64,000 bases of DNA from Saprospiraceae bacterium (GTDB lineage: Bacteria > Bacteroidota > Bacteroidia > Chitinophagales > Saprospiraceae), in the NCBI GenBank assembly GCA_016714895.1, contig JADKBV010000011.1, forward strand, positions 744,001-808,000, in the 5' to 3' direction. Shown here in pieces: positions 48,985 to 57,572 of this stretch; the stretch's first letter is position 1, and every line of letters begins with the position of its first letter. The notes beneath the pieces are model-generated. The model saw only the letters and a list, made by a program, of their open reading frames with translations, ran no database searches and was not told where the DNA came from. The position numbers and the translations under genes were made by a program.

Positions 48985-51825
48985 TCAGTTTTTCATAAAA
49001 GCTCCGGTCACTGAATCTTTGGCTTTTGACATTCCTTCCGGGTGACCTTCATATACCAGATGCCCTCCGTTTTTACCACCCTCAGGCCCCAGTTCGATGA
49101 CATGATCGGCACACCTTATGACATCGAGATTGTGTTCGACAATAACAACGGTATGACCTGTTTCCACTAAGGTCTGAAAAGCGGTCATCAATACCTGTAC
49201 ATCGTTAAAGTGTAACCCCGTCGTCGGCTCATCAAAAATAAAAAAGATTTTTTTGCTGCTAAATTCTTTGGTCATAAAGGAAGCCAGTTTCAGTCTTTGT
49301 GCTTCTCCTCCCGACAAAGTAGAGCTGGATTGTCCCAGTTTGATATATCCCAAACCGACATTGACCAATGGCATCAAACGGTTGACCACGTCTTTTTTGG
49401 CAACAAAAAATTCGATAGACTCTTCAATGGTCATGTTCAGTACATCAAATATATTTTTTCCGTTATATTCGACTTCCAGAACATCTTTTTTGAATCTTTT
49501 TCCTCCGCATTCGTCGCAGATGAGATTGACATCGGCCAGAAACTGCATTTCGACCGTAATTTCGCCATCACCTTTACAGGTTTCACATCTACCTCCTTCG
49601 ACATTGAAAGAAAAGTGTTTGGGTTCAAAACCTTTGATTTTGGACAGTTGCTGATCGGAAAATAATTTTCTGATGCTGTCGTAAGCTTTGACATATGTCA
49701 CCGGATTGGAACGGGACGATTTTCCCAATGGATGTTGTCCGACAAATTCCACCAATTGAATGTTTTTGATATCACCACTGATTCCTTTATGTCTTCCCGG
49801 CAAAATGCCCAAGGGTTCATTCATGAGCAATTTCAGTCCGGGATGGAGTATCTTCTGGACCAAAGTGGTTTTTCCGGATCCTGAAACACCACAAATCACC
49901 GTTAGTGCCTGTAATGGTATGGTGACACTGATGTTTTTAAGATTATGTTCTGAGGCTCCTTCAATAAAAATTTTTTGAATGATTTTCCTCTTTTTCGGCA
50001 GCGGCTCTATGGATTTAATCCCTTTGAGATAATCTGCCGTAAGTGTATGGATTTCGGGTTCGTACAGTTTTTGATAGTCGCCTTCAAAAACGATATGCCC
50101 GCCATGAACACCCGCCAATGGTCCGACGTCAATGAGATAATCCGCACTCCGGATGATGGCTTCTTCGTGTTCGATGACGATCACGGTATTGCCCAGATCT
50201 CTCAGATTTTTTAGTACTTCTACGAGTTTTAAAGTGTCCCTGGGATGAAGTCCAACGCTTGGTTCATCCAGAATGTACATGGAGTTGATAAGGTTTGATC
50301 CCAGGGTTCGGGTGAGGTTGATCCTTTGGGTTTCGCCGCCGCTGAGGGTGTTGGCGTGTCTGTCGAGGGTGAGATAACCCAGCCCCATTCTTATCATAAC
50401 CTGTAATCTCAGATTGACTTCATAGAGTATTCTTTCTGCGATCTGGCGGTCATGGTCAGACAAATCCAAAGTGTCAAAAAACTCCGGCAATTCGTCAATA
50501 GGCAGATTAATGAGAGCCGGCAGATTTTTGCTTCCGATTTTTACGTAAGATGCTTCTTTGCGCAGGCGGCCTCCTTTACACTCATCGCAGGTTGTTTTGC
50601 CGCGGTACCGGGATAATATTACCCGGTTCTGGATTTTATATGACGATTCTTCCAATTCCTGGAAGTAGGCATTCAGTCCGAAAAAGTGTTTATTGCCTGT
50701 CCATAAAACCTCCTGTTGTTCTTCAGTGAGCTGATCATATGCTTTGTGTATCGGAAAGTCAAACCGCGATGCACTTTTGATCAGTTGTTCCTGATACCAG
50801 CTTCCTTTTTCACCGCGCCAGGGGTAGATAGCTCCTTGGTATACCGACAAACTTCCGTCAGGAATGACTCTGTTGCGGTCTATGCCGATCATTTTGCCGT
50901 AGCCTTCACATTTCGGACAGGCTCCGTAAGGATTGTTGTAATTAAATAATTGGTGTGTCGGTTCCGGAAAAGAAATACCGTCGAGTTCAAAGCGGTTATT
51001 GAACGTCACATATTTTTTATTATCCGGTTCGTAAAGAAGACATTCCCCTTCGGCTTCAGCAAAAGCGGTGAGAACGGAATCGGCAATTCTTTTGAGGTTT
51101 TCATCATCATCATTGACGACAAAACGGTCGATCAGAACCAGGATATCCGTACCTGTTTTGGCGGAAGGTTTTTCAAGGATTTTTGGATTTGAAGTGATAA
51201 AAGCTTCAATTTCTTCAATTTTTTCTTTGTAGAATATTCTGTTAAATCCTTTTTGCAATAATAAGTCAAGCTCAAATCCTGTATTCCTGCCATGTTTTGT
51301 AGCCAAAGGAATCATCAACTGAATTTTTTGACCTTCCGGCAAAGATTTGATGTAATCCACCACATCACGCACTTCGTGTTTCCGGACGATCAAACCACTG
51401 ACCGGAGAGTAAGTTTTTCCGATTCTGGCAAAAAGAAGACGCAGATAGTCATATATTTCCGTAAGGGAACCTACGGTGGATCTTGCATTACCGGTACTGA
51501 CTTTTTGTTCTATAGCAATAGCCGGACAAATCCCTTTGATAAAGTCTACTTCCGGTTTTTTCATCCTGTCGAGAAACTGTCTTGCGTAAGATGAAAGACT
51601 TTCGACATACCGTCTTTGTCCTTCAGAATACAAGGTATCGATGACAAGAGAAGATTTTCCGGAACCTGAAACGCCTGTTACTACGACCAGTTTGTTTTTG
51701 GGAATGAGGATTTCAATATTTTGCAGATTATTCGATCTTGCTCCTTTGATATGGATAAAGTGTCTGAAGGATACAGGATGGTCTGTTATTGAAGTTGCAG
51801 TGGTACGTGAGGTGGATTCAGGCAT
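48985..51825 (-). CDS. uvrA: UvrABC excinuclease subunit A
   Basis: DNA damage recognition ATPase of nucleotide excision repair. 946 residues, full length. Two ABC ATPase modules: Walker A GVSGSGKSS at 51-59 and a second GVSGSGKTT; signatures LSGGETQRINL and LSGGEAQRLKL; Walker B YILDEPSVGLHPRD and FIFDEPTTGLHFND. The second-domain zinc module is intact (CETCKGDG and CDECGGKR). In the first domain only CPKC of NPYGACPKCEGYG is present; the preceding CxxC seen in E. coli UvrA is replaced (region FNNRFELDGISFPEPTHQLF), a variant I believe is common in Bacteroidota. It is 39 nt after the Rieske gene and 68 nt before the DUF1538 genes. Confidence 0.95.
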   Translation of the reverse strand: MPESTSRTTATSITDHPVSFRHFIHIKGARSNNLQNIEILIPKNKLVVVTGVSGSGKSSLVIDTLYSEGQRRYVESLSSYARQFLDRMKKPEVDFIKGICPAIAIEQKVSTGNARSTVGSLTEIYDYLRLLFARIGKTYSPVSGLIVRKHEVRDVVDYIKSLPEGQKIQLMIPLATKHGRNTGFELDLLLQKGFNRIFYKEKIEEIEAFITSNPKILEKPSAKTGTDILVLIDRFVVNDDDENLKRIADSVLTAFAEAEGECLLYEPDNKKYVTFNNRFELDGISFPEPTHQLFNYNNPYGACPKCEGYGKMIGIDRNRVIPDGSLSVYQGAIYPWRGEKGSWYQEQLIKSASRFDFPIHKAYDQLTEEQQEVLWTGNKHFFGLNAYFQELEESSYKIQNRVILSRYRGKTTCDECKGGRLRKEASYVKIGSKNLPALINLPIDELPEFFDTLDLSDHDRQIAERILYEVNLRLQVMIRMGLGYLTLDRHANTLSGGETQRINLTRTLGSNLINSMYILDEPSVGLHPRDTLKLVEVLKNLRDLGNTVIVIEHEEAIIRSADYLIDVGPLAGVHGGHIVFEGDYQKLYEPEIHTLTADYLKGIKSIEPLPKKRKIIQKIFIEGASEHNLKNISVTIPLQALTVICGVSGSGKTTLVQKILHPGLKLLMNEPLGILPGRHKGISGDIKNIQLVEFVGQHPLGKSSRSNPVTYVKAYDSIRKLFSDQQLSKIKGFEPKHFSFNVEGGRCETCKGDGEITVEMQFLADVNLICDECGGKRFKKDVLEVEYNGKNIFDVLNMTIEESIEFFVAKKDVVNRLMPLVNVGLGYIKLGQSSSTLSGGEAQRLKLASFMTKEFSSKKIFFIFDEPTTGLHFNDVQVLMTAFQTLVETGHTVVIVEHNLDVIRCADHVIELGPEGGKNGGHLVYEGHPEGMSKAKDSVTGAFMKN

Positions 51826-51864
51826 AATTTTGTTTAGTCAAAGGCCGATATGTCTAACACCAAT

Positions 51865-52971
51865 TTACGGTGCTATGTTTTCCGAATCAGCAAAAACTTC
51901 TGTATAAAGATATCTGTGGAATGCATGAACCCCTTGTTCGCGCGTTGGTGAAAACCTGCCTCTTTGATAAGCTTCGGACATCAATCCTTTTTGTACACTT
52001 TCGACAACGGCTTCATCTTCCGTTTCCGTAAGGTCGAGAGCGGTATCGGCAAAGTCGGATTCAGGAATATCTTTTCTTTTGTAGGTGAGAAAACGAACTT
52101 CCGTTTCATGTATACTTTTGGGTATGACCCAATTGACAGAAATACCCCAATGATAAAAATTGAGCATGAGATTGGGATAGACAAACCAGTAGTAAGCAAA
52201 TATGTTTTGGCCAAAATCAGGATCTCCCGGCTGAAGTGGAACCGGTTTTTGTCCGGGCTTACATCTGGCAATCTGCACGTTGCAGTGATCAAAAACCCTG
52301 ACTTCATAATCTTCATAGGTAATGGCTTTGTTGAGGGCAGGATGCACATAAGGGATATGAAACCCTTCGAGATAGTTGTCGCAATAAGCCAGCCAGTTGG
52401 CTTTGATATGGTAGGTTTTATGTAAGGTTGGTTCGGCTTCGAGTGAGGAAAAAGGAAAACTACCCAGATGTTTTTGAATGGGTGACAAAATCGTATCTAT
52501 GTCATATTTCGGTTGGAGGGCTACAAAAAAGAAGTTTTTCCAGGATAACAGAGGATATTTTTTCAGGTCATCTTTTGGTGTGGGAAAATCCTGTGTATCT
52601 TCGAATTCAGGCATCGACCGGAAACGTCCGTCGGTATGGAAACATCTGCCGTGATAACTGCAGGAAATCAGAGGTTTGGAAGTAGGTGACTCCACAAGTA
52701 TTTTTGCCCTGTGGGTACATACATTGCTGAGGCAGGAGAGATGTTCCTGGTGGCGCACAAGAAGCAAGGGTTCGTCGATACATCCCGGCAAAAAAGTGTG
52801 AGGGATTTGAGTGTGTGGAGCAGATAAATATTCTTTACCGCCGAGCCATTGCCAGGAAGGTAAAAACACTTTATGCCTGAGCATGTCCGCATATTTTTGT
52901 TTTGTGTAGACATCAGCCGGCAGTGTATATGCTTTGCAGATATCCGGATCGATATAAAAATCCTCTTTCAT
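51865..52971 (-). CDS. Rieske-type aromatic-ring/amine hydroxylating oxygenase, catalytic subunit
   Basis: 368 residues. Rieske [2Fe-2S] ligands: C85-T-H87 and C104-S-Y-H107 (VCTHRAK, SCSYHGRCF). Catalytic mononuclear iron site: NWLAYCDNYLEGFHIPYVHP, with H205 and H210 and the adjacent D198/N199 that couples the centres. Length and DNYLEGFH fit single-component-alpha oxygenases related to choline or carnitine monooxygenase; the substrate cannot be read from sequence. No reductase or small subunit gene is near. It is the first gene of a minus-strand run and probably co-transcribed with uvrA (39 nt gap). Confidence 0.88.
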   Translation of the reverse strand: MKEDFYIDPDICKAYTLPADVYTKQKYADMLRHKVFLPSWQWLGGKEYLSAPHTQIPHTFLPGCIDEPLLLVRHQEHLSCLSNVCTHRAKILVESPTSKPLISCSYHGRCFHTDGRFRSMPEFEDTQDFPTPKDDLKKYPLLSWKNFFFVALQPKYDIDTILSPIQKHLGSFPFSSLEAEPTLHKTYHIKANWLAYCDNYLEGFHIPYVHPALNKAITYEDYEVRVFDHCNVQIARCKPGQKPVPLQPGDPDFGQNIFAYYWFVYPNLMLNFYHWGISVNWVIPKSIHETEVRFLTYKRKDIPESDFADTALDLTETEDEAVVESVQKGLMSEAYQRGRFSPTREQGVHAFHRYLYTEVFADSENIAP

Positions 52972-53229
52972 GGAATGATGATTAAAAGTAAGAGGTGAAG
53001 ATAGAAATATTTTGGAAAATAAAGATGTTTGTTGTTGTTGGTGAAATGGTGATACGCTGCATGAATGAAGAAATTCCTGATAGTTTGTTTTTTATACGTT
53101 TCATTATTGTCAAACCGTTAATAAAATACATTTTTTAACAAACGACTTGATTCCGGTTCATGAACGACTTTTTTAGTATATCCTGATTTTCCTGAAAATT
53201 TATGTTTTTATAATTTGATCAAAAGAAAA
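52972..53229. other. Intergenic region, about 260 nt
   Basis: Nothing coding. AT-rich, no clear TAnnTTTG box for the Rieske gene. Confidence 0.4.
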
Positions 53230-53262
53230 AACCACCAGGGATCAATTTGATCCCTGATGGTT
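53230..53262 (-). terminator. Terminator of protease gene
   Basis: CAGGGATC/GATCCCTG stem with AATTT loop, extended by CCA/TGG after one mismatch. On the minus strand it is followed by a T-rich run, about 28 nt after the protease stop. Confidence 0.85.
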
Positions 53263-53289
53263 ATTCATGCTTTTATGTTTCCCCGAACT

Positions 53290-54267
53290 TTACGCCAGGT
53301 CGACAATGGCACCAAAATAATTCATCTGTGATTGAATATCATAAGCATACCCTCCATAATAAGCAGGCAAATTATCAGGCAATGTCCGATGCTGATTCGG
53401 ATTGAGCATCGTATTTGCATCTGCGGCAAAATTCAGACCAACCACAAAATCGTCAGCGTACCGAATGAGAACAGAACCGGAATCTCCTTTGGCAACCCAC
53501 ATCGATGCATCAGGATTTTCAATGTAAATAGAGTTTTGTATCGGTAGTATCGGATCATGGTAGTGAATAAACCGCACTACACCCCTGGTATTTCCGGTGG
53601 TAGCACCATATTTGTACACTTCATCACCTACAGCTGCTTGTGCAATACCCATTAAATCCCTTCTTCCCGGCCTCCAGGGGTGATTTGGTACTTCATTATG
53701 CCATCCCCGGGTCCCTGCAATGGTGCAAATAGCACAGTCGGAAACCGGATCCTTCACCCCATAAATGTAATTACCGCAAAAATAATTTGGCGGTGGCGGA
53801 TCGTTCGCCCTTCCGGGTTGGATCACTCCTCTTGACGTACTGTTTGGATTGTTTGGGTCGGCATACCATAACACATGTTGATTTGTCAGGATGTAATCAC
53901 CAGGAGGGACATGTGCATTGCCGTTGCTCCTGATAATACAACCCAAAGTACCCCAAGGTGGAGGAACATCCTCAGGGGTGATGGAAATTCCGCTAAACAC
54001 ATCATCAAACCTTTCAAAAGGATCGGTAGAAGTCAACTCCAGACCAAACTTTTTTTCCAAAATATCGGTGACAAAGCCATCGAGTTGTTCTGGTATCCTG
54101 TATTTATCCTCAACATGTGATGATTTTTTAAGTACAAACACAATAATGGCAAGCTGGTCTTGAATCTGCCCATTTGTTTCTTTATACCCTATCGCAATTC
54201 CGCTAACTCCCGGAATACCAAAAATTTTTGATTTGTATTTTTGGAGAACTGCATGTATTTCAGACAT
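53290..54267 (-). CDS. Trypsin-like serine protease
   Basis: 325 residues from ATG 54267 (MSEIHAVLQK); the frame stays open 57 codons further upstream but that part overlaps the preceding gene. Chymotrypsin-fold catalytic triad: H131 (YILTNQHVL), D177 (PVSDCAICTI) and S263 (AKGDSGSVLI). An N-terminal domain (1-80; IFGIPGVSGIAIGYK, QLAIIVFVLKKSS) may be a pro-domain or inhibitor-like fold. No signal peptide is visible, so it is cytoplasmic or exported by a leaderless route. It lies 17 nt after the unknown 255-residue gene and so forms an operon with it. The upstream protein is a candidate substrate or partner. The NAL1-like bacterial protease group is a possible relative. Confidence 0.82.
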   Translation of the reverse strand: MSEIHAVLQKYKSKIFGIPGVSGIAIGYKETNGQIQDQLAIIVFVLKKSSHVEDKYRIPEQLDGFVTDILEKKFGLELTSTDPFERFDDVFSGISITPEDVPPPWGTLGCIIRSNGNAHVPPGDYILTNQHVLWYADPNNPNSTSRGVIQPGRANDPPPPNYFCGNYIYGVKDPVSDCAICTIAGTRGWHNEVPNHPWRPGRRDLMGIAQAAVGDEVYKYGATTGNTRGVVRFIHYHDPILPIQNSIYIENPDASMWVAKGDSGSVLIRYADDFVVGLNFAADANTMLNPNQHRTLPDNLPAYYGGYAYDIQSQMNYFGAIVDLA

Positions 54268-54284
54268 ATGTTCAGATTTATCGA

Positions 54285-55052
54285 TTAGATACCTATTTGG
54301 ATGTCTGCCACATATTTTTGTGCATTGTTTCCGAGTTTGTCGATAACTGCCTGTCGCACCATAGCATAAATCTGATCGTTCAAAGTTACCGCTTGTGCTG
54401 AATAGTACATATTTACGGAAGTACTTGACCACGACCAAAATAAAAATCTGGTTCTGTGTTCTGTCGATTTGAAGTAAAAAGCTCCCAAAGTCATAGATAC
54501 ATTCAGATCATTGTCAATAGTGGCAGCTGAGATCTGGAAGTTTCCTGCAGGACCGGAAGAACCATTGGTGTCCAGCAAAGTAAGGGCTTTATCATCACCT
54601 GCAGCTTCGGAAAGCGCTTTCAGGGTAGCAGATACTACGGCAAGCTGCCCGCCGGTGGCTATGGCTGCAATAACGTTGAGCACTACTTTGTCCATAGTAA
54701 AATTGGCAGATGCAGAATTGTACTTGGCAAAAGAAAATCCTTGTAATACCCAACCCAGATTTTCCAGAACTTCCGTGTATTTGCGATACCAGTCTTCAGT
54801 TTCAGATTCGCGGTCAAATGCAAAGTTGGCGGCTAACTGAGCCAACAATGTCGAATTCAAAACATCATATTTTTGTAATTTCGGAAATCCGGTCACAAAT
54901 GATACGGTACTCCCGGCTACGGCATTGGCAGAAGTTTCATCTGCCCGGACAAATACTTCCCTTAAATCGGCTTCCGTTGGCGCAGCCAATTGTAATGAAT
55001 TAATGTAGGATACTCTGTCCTTTACGAGTTTAACGATACTTTCATTTCCCAT
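54285..55052 (-). CDS. Unknown protein paired with the serine protease
   Basis: Not recognised. 255 residues, no signal peptide, no transmembrane helix of usual length. Residues 1-40 are helical and charged; 60-115 contain DRESETEDWYRKYTEVLENL and GWVLQGFSFAKY; 121-147 is a moderately hydrophobic helix (VVLNVIAAIATGGQLAVV); 160-220 is a beta-rich stretch with LDTNGSSGPAG and FLFWSWSSTSVNMYYS. An amphipathic helix plus aromatic beta segment without a leader is reminiscent of pore-forming or particle proteins, but this is speculation. It is preceded by a promoter region holding the shared 15-bp motif, so it is probably controlled with the two-component operon. Confidence 0.7.
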   Translation of the reverse strand: MGNESIVKLVKDRVSYINSLQLAAPTEADLREVFVRADETSANAVAGSTVSFVTGFPKLQKYDVLNSTLLAQLAANFAFDRESETEDWYRKYTEVLENLGWVLQGFSFAKYNSASANFTMDKVVLNVIAAIATGGQLAVVSATLKALSEAAGDDKALTLLDTNGSSGPAGNFQISAATIDNDLNVSMTLGAFYFKSTEHRTRFLFWSWSSTSVNMYYSAQAVTLNDQIYAMVRQAVIDKLGNNAQKYVADIQIGI

Positions 55053-55083
55053 GATGGTAAATTTATTTGGTTAATTAATACTG

Positions 55084-55091
55084 CAAAAGTG
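55084..55091 (-). promoter_or_regulatory. Possible -7 box for the 255-residue gene (CACTTTTG)
   Basis: Minus strand reads CACTTTTG, one mismatch from TAnnTTTG, with TTG 17 nt upstream. Leader about 30 nt. Confidence 0.35.
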
Positions 55092-55129
55092 CACACATCT
55101 GTTTCAACCAATAAGGGTATATGTACCGT

Positions 55130-55176
55130 GGTAAACATCACGTAAATGCACTTATCTCATGCAGGTATTCATACGT
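55130..55176 (-). promoter_or_regulatory. Candidate response-regulator site B
   Basis: On the minus strand ACGTATGAATACCTG (55176-55162), 110 nt before the start codon, followed by a weaker copy ACGTGATGTTTACC (55143-55130). Directly upstream lies CGTAGT-gat-ACTACG (55174-55188), a perfect 6-bp dyad. It matches sites at 55544 and 61089. Confidence 0.55.
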
Positions 55177-55188
55177 AGTGATACTACG

Positions 55189-55543
55189 GGTAAATATTTT
55201 TGTGTTGCCATGTAGTCAAAAAAGAGTAGATATCTCAATGGATTGATAAAATTCCCTCACTTTTCCACCTACATTTTTTACTATAATATTTATCAGGTTT
55301 CTTTAATTTGTGTGTTTGGTGGCCCAAAGCTGATGGGTTGCTGACTCTTCATAGGATATTCGTAATAAAAGGATTATCAAACAAACCATTTTAGTTTAAG
55401 TAACAATACCATTCATATGATATGGCCAAACTATTTCAAATGAAATCTGGTTAGAATAAGTGAAGAGCAGGGTGTCGTTTGAGGGGGTATTTTCAGAAAT
55501 TTTATAAAAAGTAATAAAAAAATAATGAATTTCAACCAAAACC
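55189..55543. other. Divergent intergenic region, about 350 nt
   Basis: No gene seen. A plus-strand TATTTTTG (55195-55202) fits TAnnTTTG but has no gene nearby. Confidence 0.35.
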
Positions 55544-55558
55544 ACGTAGAAATACCTA
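55544..55558 (+). promoter_or_regulatory. Candidate response-regulator site C (autoregulation)
   Basis: ACGTAGAAATACCTA, 134 nt before the lipoprotein ATG at the head of the two-component operon, in the same orientation to its gene as sites A and B. No second copy is seen. Confidence 0.5.
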
Positions 55559-55691
55559 TATTTATGAGTTGATTTATAAGTTATTTTACATTTTTAATTC
55601 AAATTAGCTGCCAAACGAAATGATTTACCTTCGATTGACAGCTAAAAAGGGTAATTGTATATTTTTTTTCTTCATCATTAAATGTATAAAT

Positions 55692-56090
55692 ATGCGGGTT
55701 TTATTATTTTTCGGTACGTTATTTTTGTTGATTGCGTGTAAGCAGGAGTCTCCACAAACCTCTACAGAAGAACCAAAAAATTCTGTAAGCGTTCTTCAGG
55801 ATACAATCTCTGAAGCCACTTTTATAGAATGGACGACAAATTGGGATTCTTTGGGTGGTGCATTTTCAGACACTCTTTTGGTAACATATTTTGATATGCC
55901 GATCATCGATCTGGAAGAAACGATTGGTGAAAATCCTGCCGAAGCAAGATATTATATGGGATTGGAAAATCTTGGTGGTGGCCACTATGAAGCTCATCTC
56001 ATATTAACAGGTATAAACAGCCTGGGAAATGTGATTGGTTCTTATTTTGATGTAACCAAACCATGTCCTCCCTTATGTAAAAACAAGTAG
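55692..56090 (+). CDS. Small lipoprotein, first gene of two-component operon
   Basis: 132 residues from ATG 55692; an upstream ATG (55620) gives a poor N-terminus. Lipoprotein signal MRVLLFFGTLFLLIAC with lipobox LIAC, lipid-anchored Cys16, then a Ser/Thr/Glu linker. The remaining acidic domain has no known motif and ends PCPPLCKNK. Its location 32 nt before the membrane protein and kinase suggests an envelope sensor accessory, which is inference. An outer or periplasmic position follows from the lipobox. Confidence 0.72.
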   Translation: MRVLLFFGTLFLLIACKQESPQTSTEEPKNSVSVLQDTISEATFIEWTTNWDSLGGAFSDTLLVTYFDMPIIDLEETIGENPAEARYYMGLENLGGGHYEAHLILTGINSLGNVIGSYFDVTKPCPPLCKNK

Positions 56091-56122
56091 TATTTTTTGC
56101 AAATTCAAATTCTGATGTCTGA

Positions 56123-56784
56123 ATGAGGGAGCTTTTTGAACTTGTGGCGTTCGGAGTTTTAGGTGTTTCTATAATATTGTCAGGATTGGTTATCTTGAAA
56201 TTTAAGGAGCTCAACGGGTATTTGAAATATTATGGTATCTGGATTCTGATAGGTACTTTTATTGAGTTGTCGTCCCATGTATTGGTAAACTTTCATATTC
56301 CCAACTTGTTTTTATTTCACCTGAACGCATTATTTGAGTTTGTTTTACTGGTGTTTTTTTTAATGTGTTGTTTACAGATATTGGTGACAAAGGTGTAAAA
56401 TTTATCCTTTGGCCGGGAGTGGTTGCCATATGTTTTAATTCGATATTTGTGCAGCAACCTGATACTTTTAATTCATATTCTATGACGTTGATCAGTCTCG
56501 GAACCATCGTGCTGGGCGTCTATTATTTTATCAGGCTTTCGGATATTGAAATGAGTTTGGACAAAAAGCTCCTGAGGATGTTTATGGTGGGTTCAGTTTT
56601 AATAACCCATAGTTCCAATATGATACCTGTTTTGTTCGGGAATTATTTGCTTACCGTAGATACCAACACCCAGATGATTGTATGGATTCTCAGAGCTTGT
56701 ATTATATTGGTTGTCAAAATTGTTATATTTTATACGTTATTATCTTATGTGTACCTTCAGAATTATAATGATATAAGCAAATGA
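56123..56784 (+). CDS. Multi-pass membrane protein split by a -1 frameshift (T8 tract)
   Basis: Two overlapping frames (56123-56398, and from before 56365 to 56784) encode the two halves of one membrane protein of about 220 residues with roughly six hydrophobic helices. Frame one starts at ATG 56123 and runs through LFEFVLLVFF; frame two is open from 56338 and continues VLFTDIGDKG, VKFILWPGVVAICF, IVLGVYYFIRL to YNDISK. They join if one T is re-read in T8 (56354-56361). Fused, it resembles the uncharacterised membrane proteins found beside LuxR-type kinases in Bacteroidota. The last codons overlap the kinase start (ATGA), so the gene is normally coupled to it. It could be recoded, a true lesion, or a homopolymer sequencing error. 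Confidence 0.7.
56356..56362 (+). other. Putative -1 slippery heptamer (T TTT TTA)
   Basis: In the zero frame of the first ORF the codons are TTT (56357-56359) and TTA (56360-56362), preceded by T. This matches the X XXY YYZ rule for -1 slippage, and a -1 shift leads into the second-half frame. No strong downstream hairpin is evident. Confidence 0.45.
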
Positions 56785-57572
56785 GTGATGCATCCGTCGT
56801 GACGTTTATGGTTGTGAGTATGATTATTATTTTAATCATTACGGTGAGCGTTATGTGGTTTTTTTATCATTCTCAGAATAAAATTATTCAATTAAATATG
56901 AAAAAGCAGGCAAGTTTGATAGAATACCAAAAAAATCTGCTTATTAATACGGTCAAAACTCAGGAAAACGAACGAAACCGTATCGCTGCCGAATTGCACG
57001 ACGATGTGGCTTCCAAACTTAATGTAATCCACCTCAATGTACATTTACTCAAAACTAAATGGGGGTTTCATCCCGAACAAACAGTGATTATTGATCAGAT
57101 TGAAACTTCGCTGAATGAAAGTATCCGACGTACCAGGATGATATCCCACGAACTCATGCCGCCTTTATTGAAAAAATTTGGTTTTCATTACACATTGCAC
57201 GAACTGGTCCAATCAGTAAATGCAACGGGCGTGATTTCTGTTTTGATTGAGGATATTCACCATTGTCAGATAAAGGATGATCACAGACAGCTGCATTTAT
57301 TCAGGATTATACAAGAGTTGATCAGCAATACGCTTAAGTATGCACAGGCAACAAAAATAGAAATTTCTTTTTCGGGGTCTCAAAATGAAGAAGATATTGT
57401 GTTGAATTATAAAGATGATGGTGTAGGTTTTGATACAAATGAGGTGACTTCGGGATTAGGTTTTTATAATATAAAAACTAGAACAGAATTGCTTCAGGGT
57501 GATGGTAGATTTGTACACCGGAATGATGGTACAGGAATTCATTATGTTCTAAAATTCCCGAAAGATGTTTAA
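56781..57572 (+). CDS. Sensor histidine kinase (HisKA_3, NarX/DesK type)
   Basis: 263 residues. One transmembrane helix at about 8-28 (VVSMIIILIITVSVMWFFY), a coiled-coil neck, then the dimerisation/phosphoacceptor domain ENERNRIAAELHDDVASKL with phospho-His73. HATPase_c: N-box IIQELISNTLKYA, G1 DDGVGFD, G2 SGLGFYNIKTR. There is no separate sensory domain, so sensing likely uses the upstream membrane protein and lipoprotein. Start overlaps the previous stop (ATGA), and the end overlaps the response regulator by 8 nt. Cognate regulator is the next gene. Confidence 0.93.
   Translation: MSDASVVTFMVVSMIIILIITVSVMWFFYHSQNKIIQLNMKKQASLIEYQKNLLINTVKTQENERNRIAAELHDDVASKLNVIHLNVHLLKTKWGFHPEQTVIIDQIETSLNESIRRTRMISHELMPPLLKKFGFHYTLHELVQSVNATGVISVLIEDIHHCQIKDDHRQLHLFRIIQELISNTLKYAQATKIEISFSGSQNEEDIVLNYKDDGVGFDTNEVTSGLGFYNIKTRTELLQGDGRFVHRNDGTGIHYVLKFPKDV

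Noticed and set aside
53290..54438. Longer protease frame starting at 54438
   Set aside because: The first 57 codons overlap the preceding gene and are of poor composition; ATG 54267 fits the 17-nt gap.
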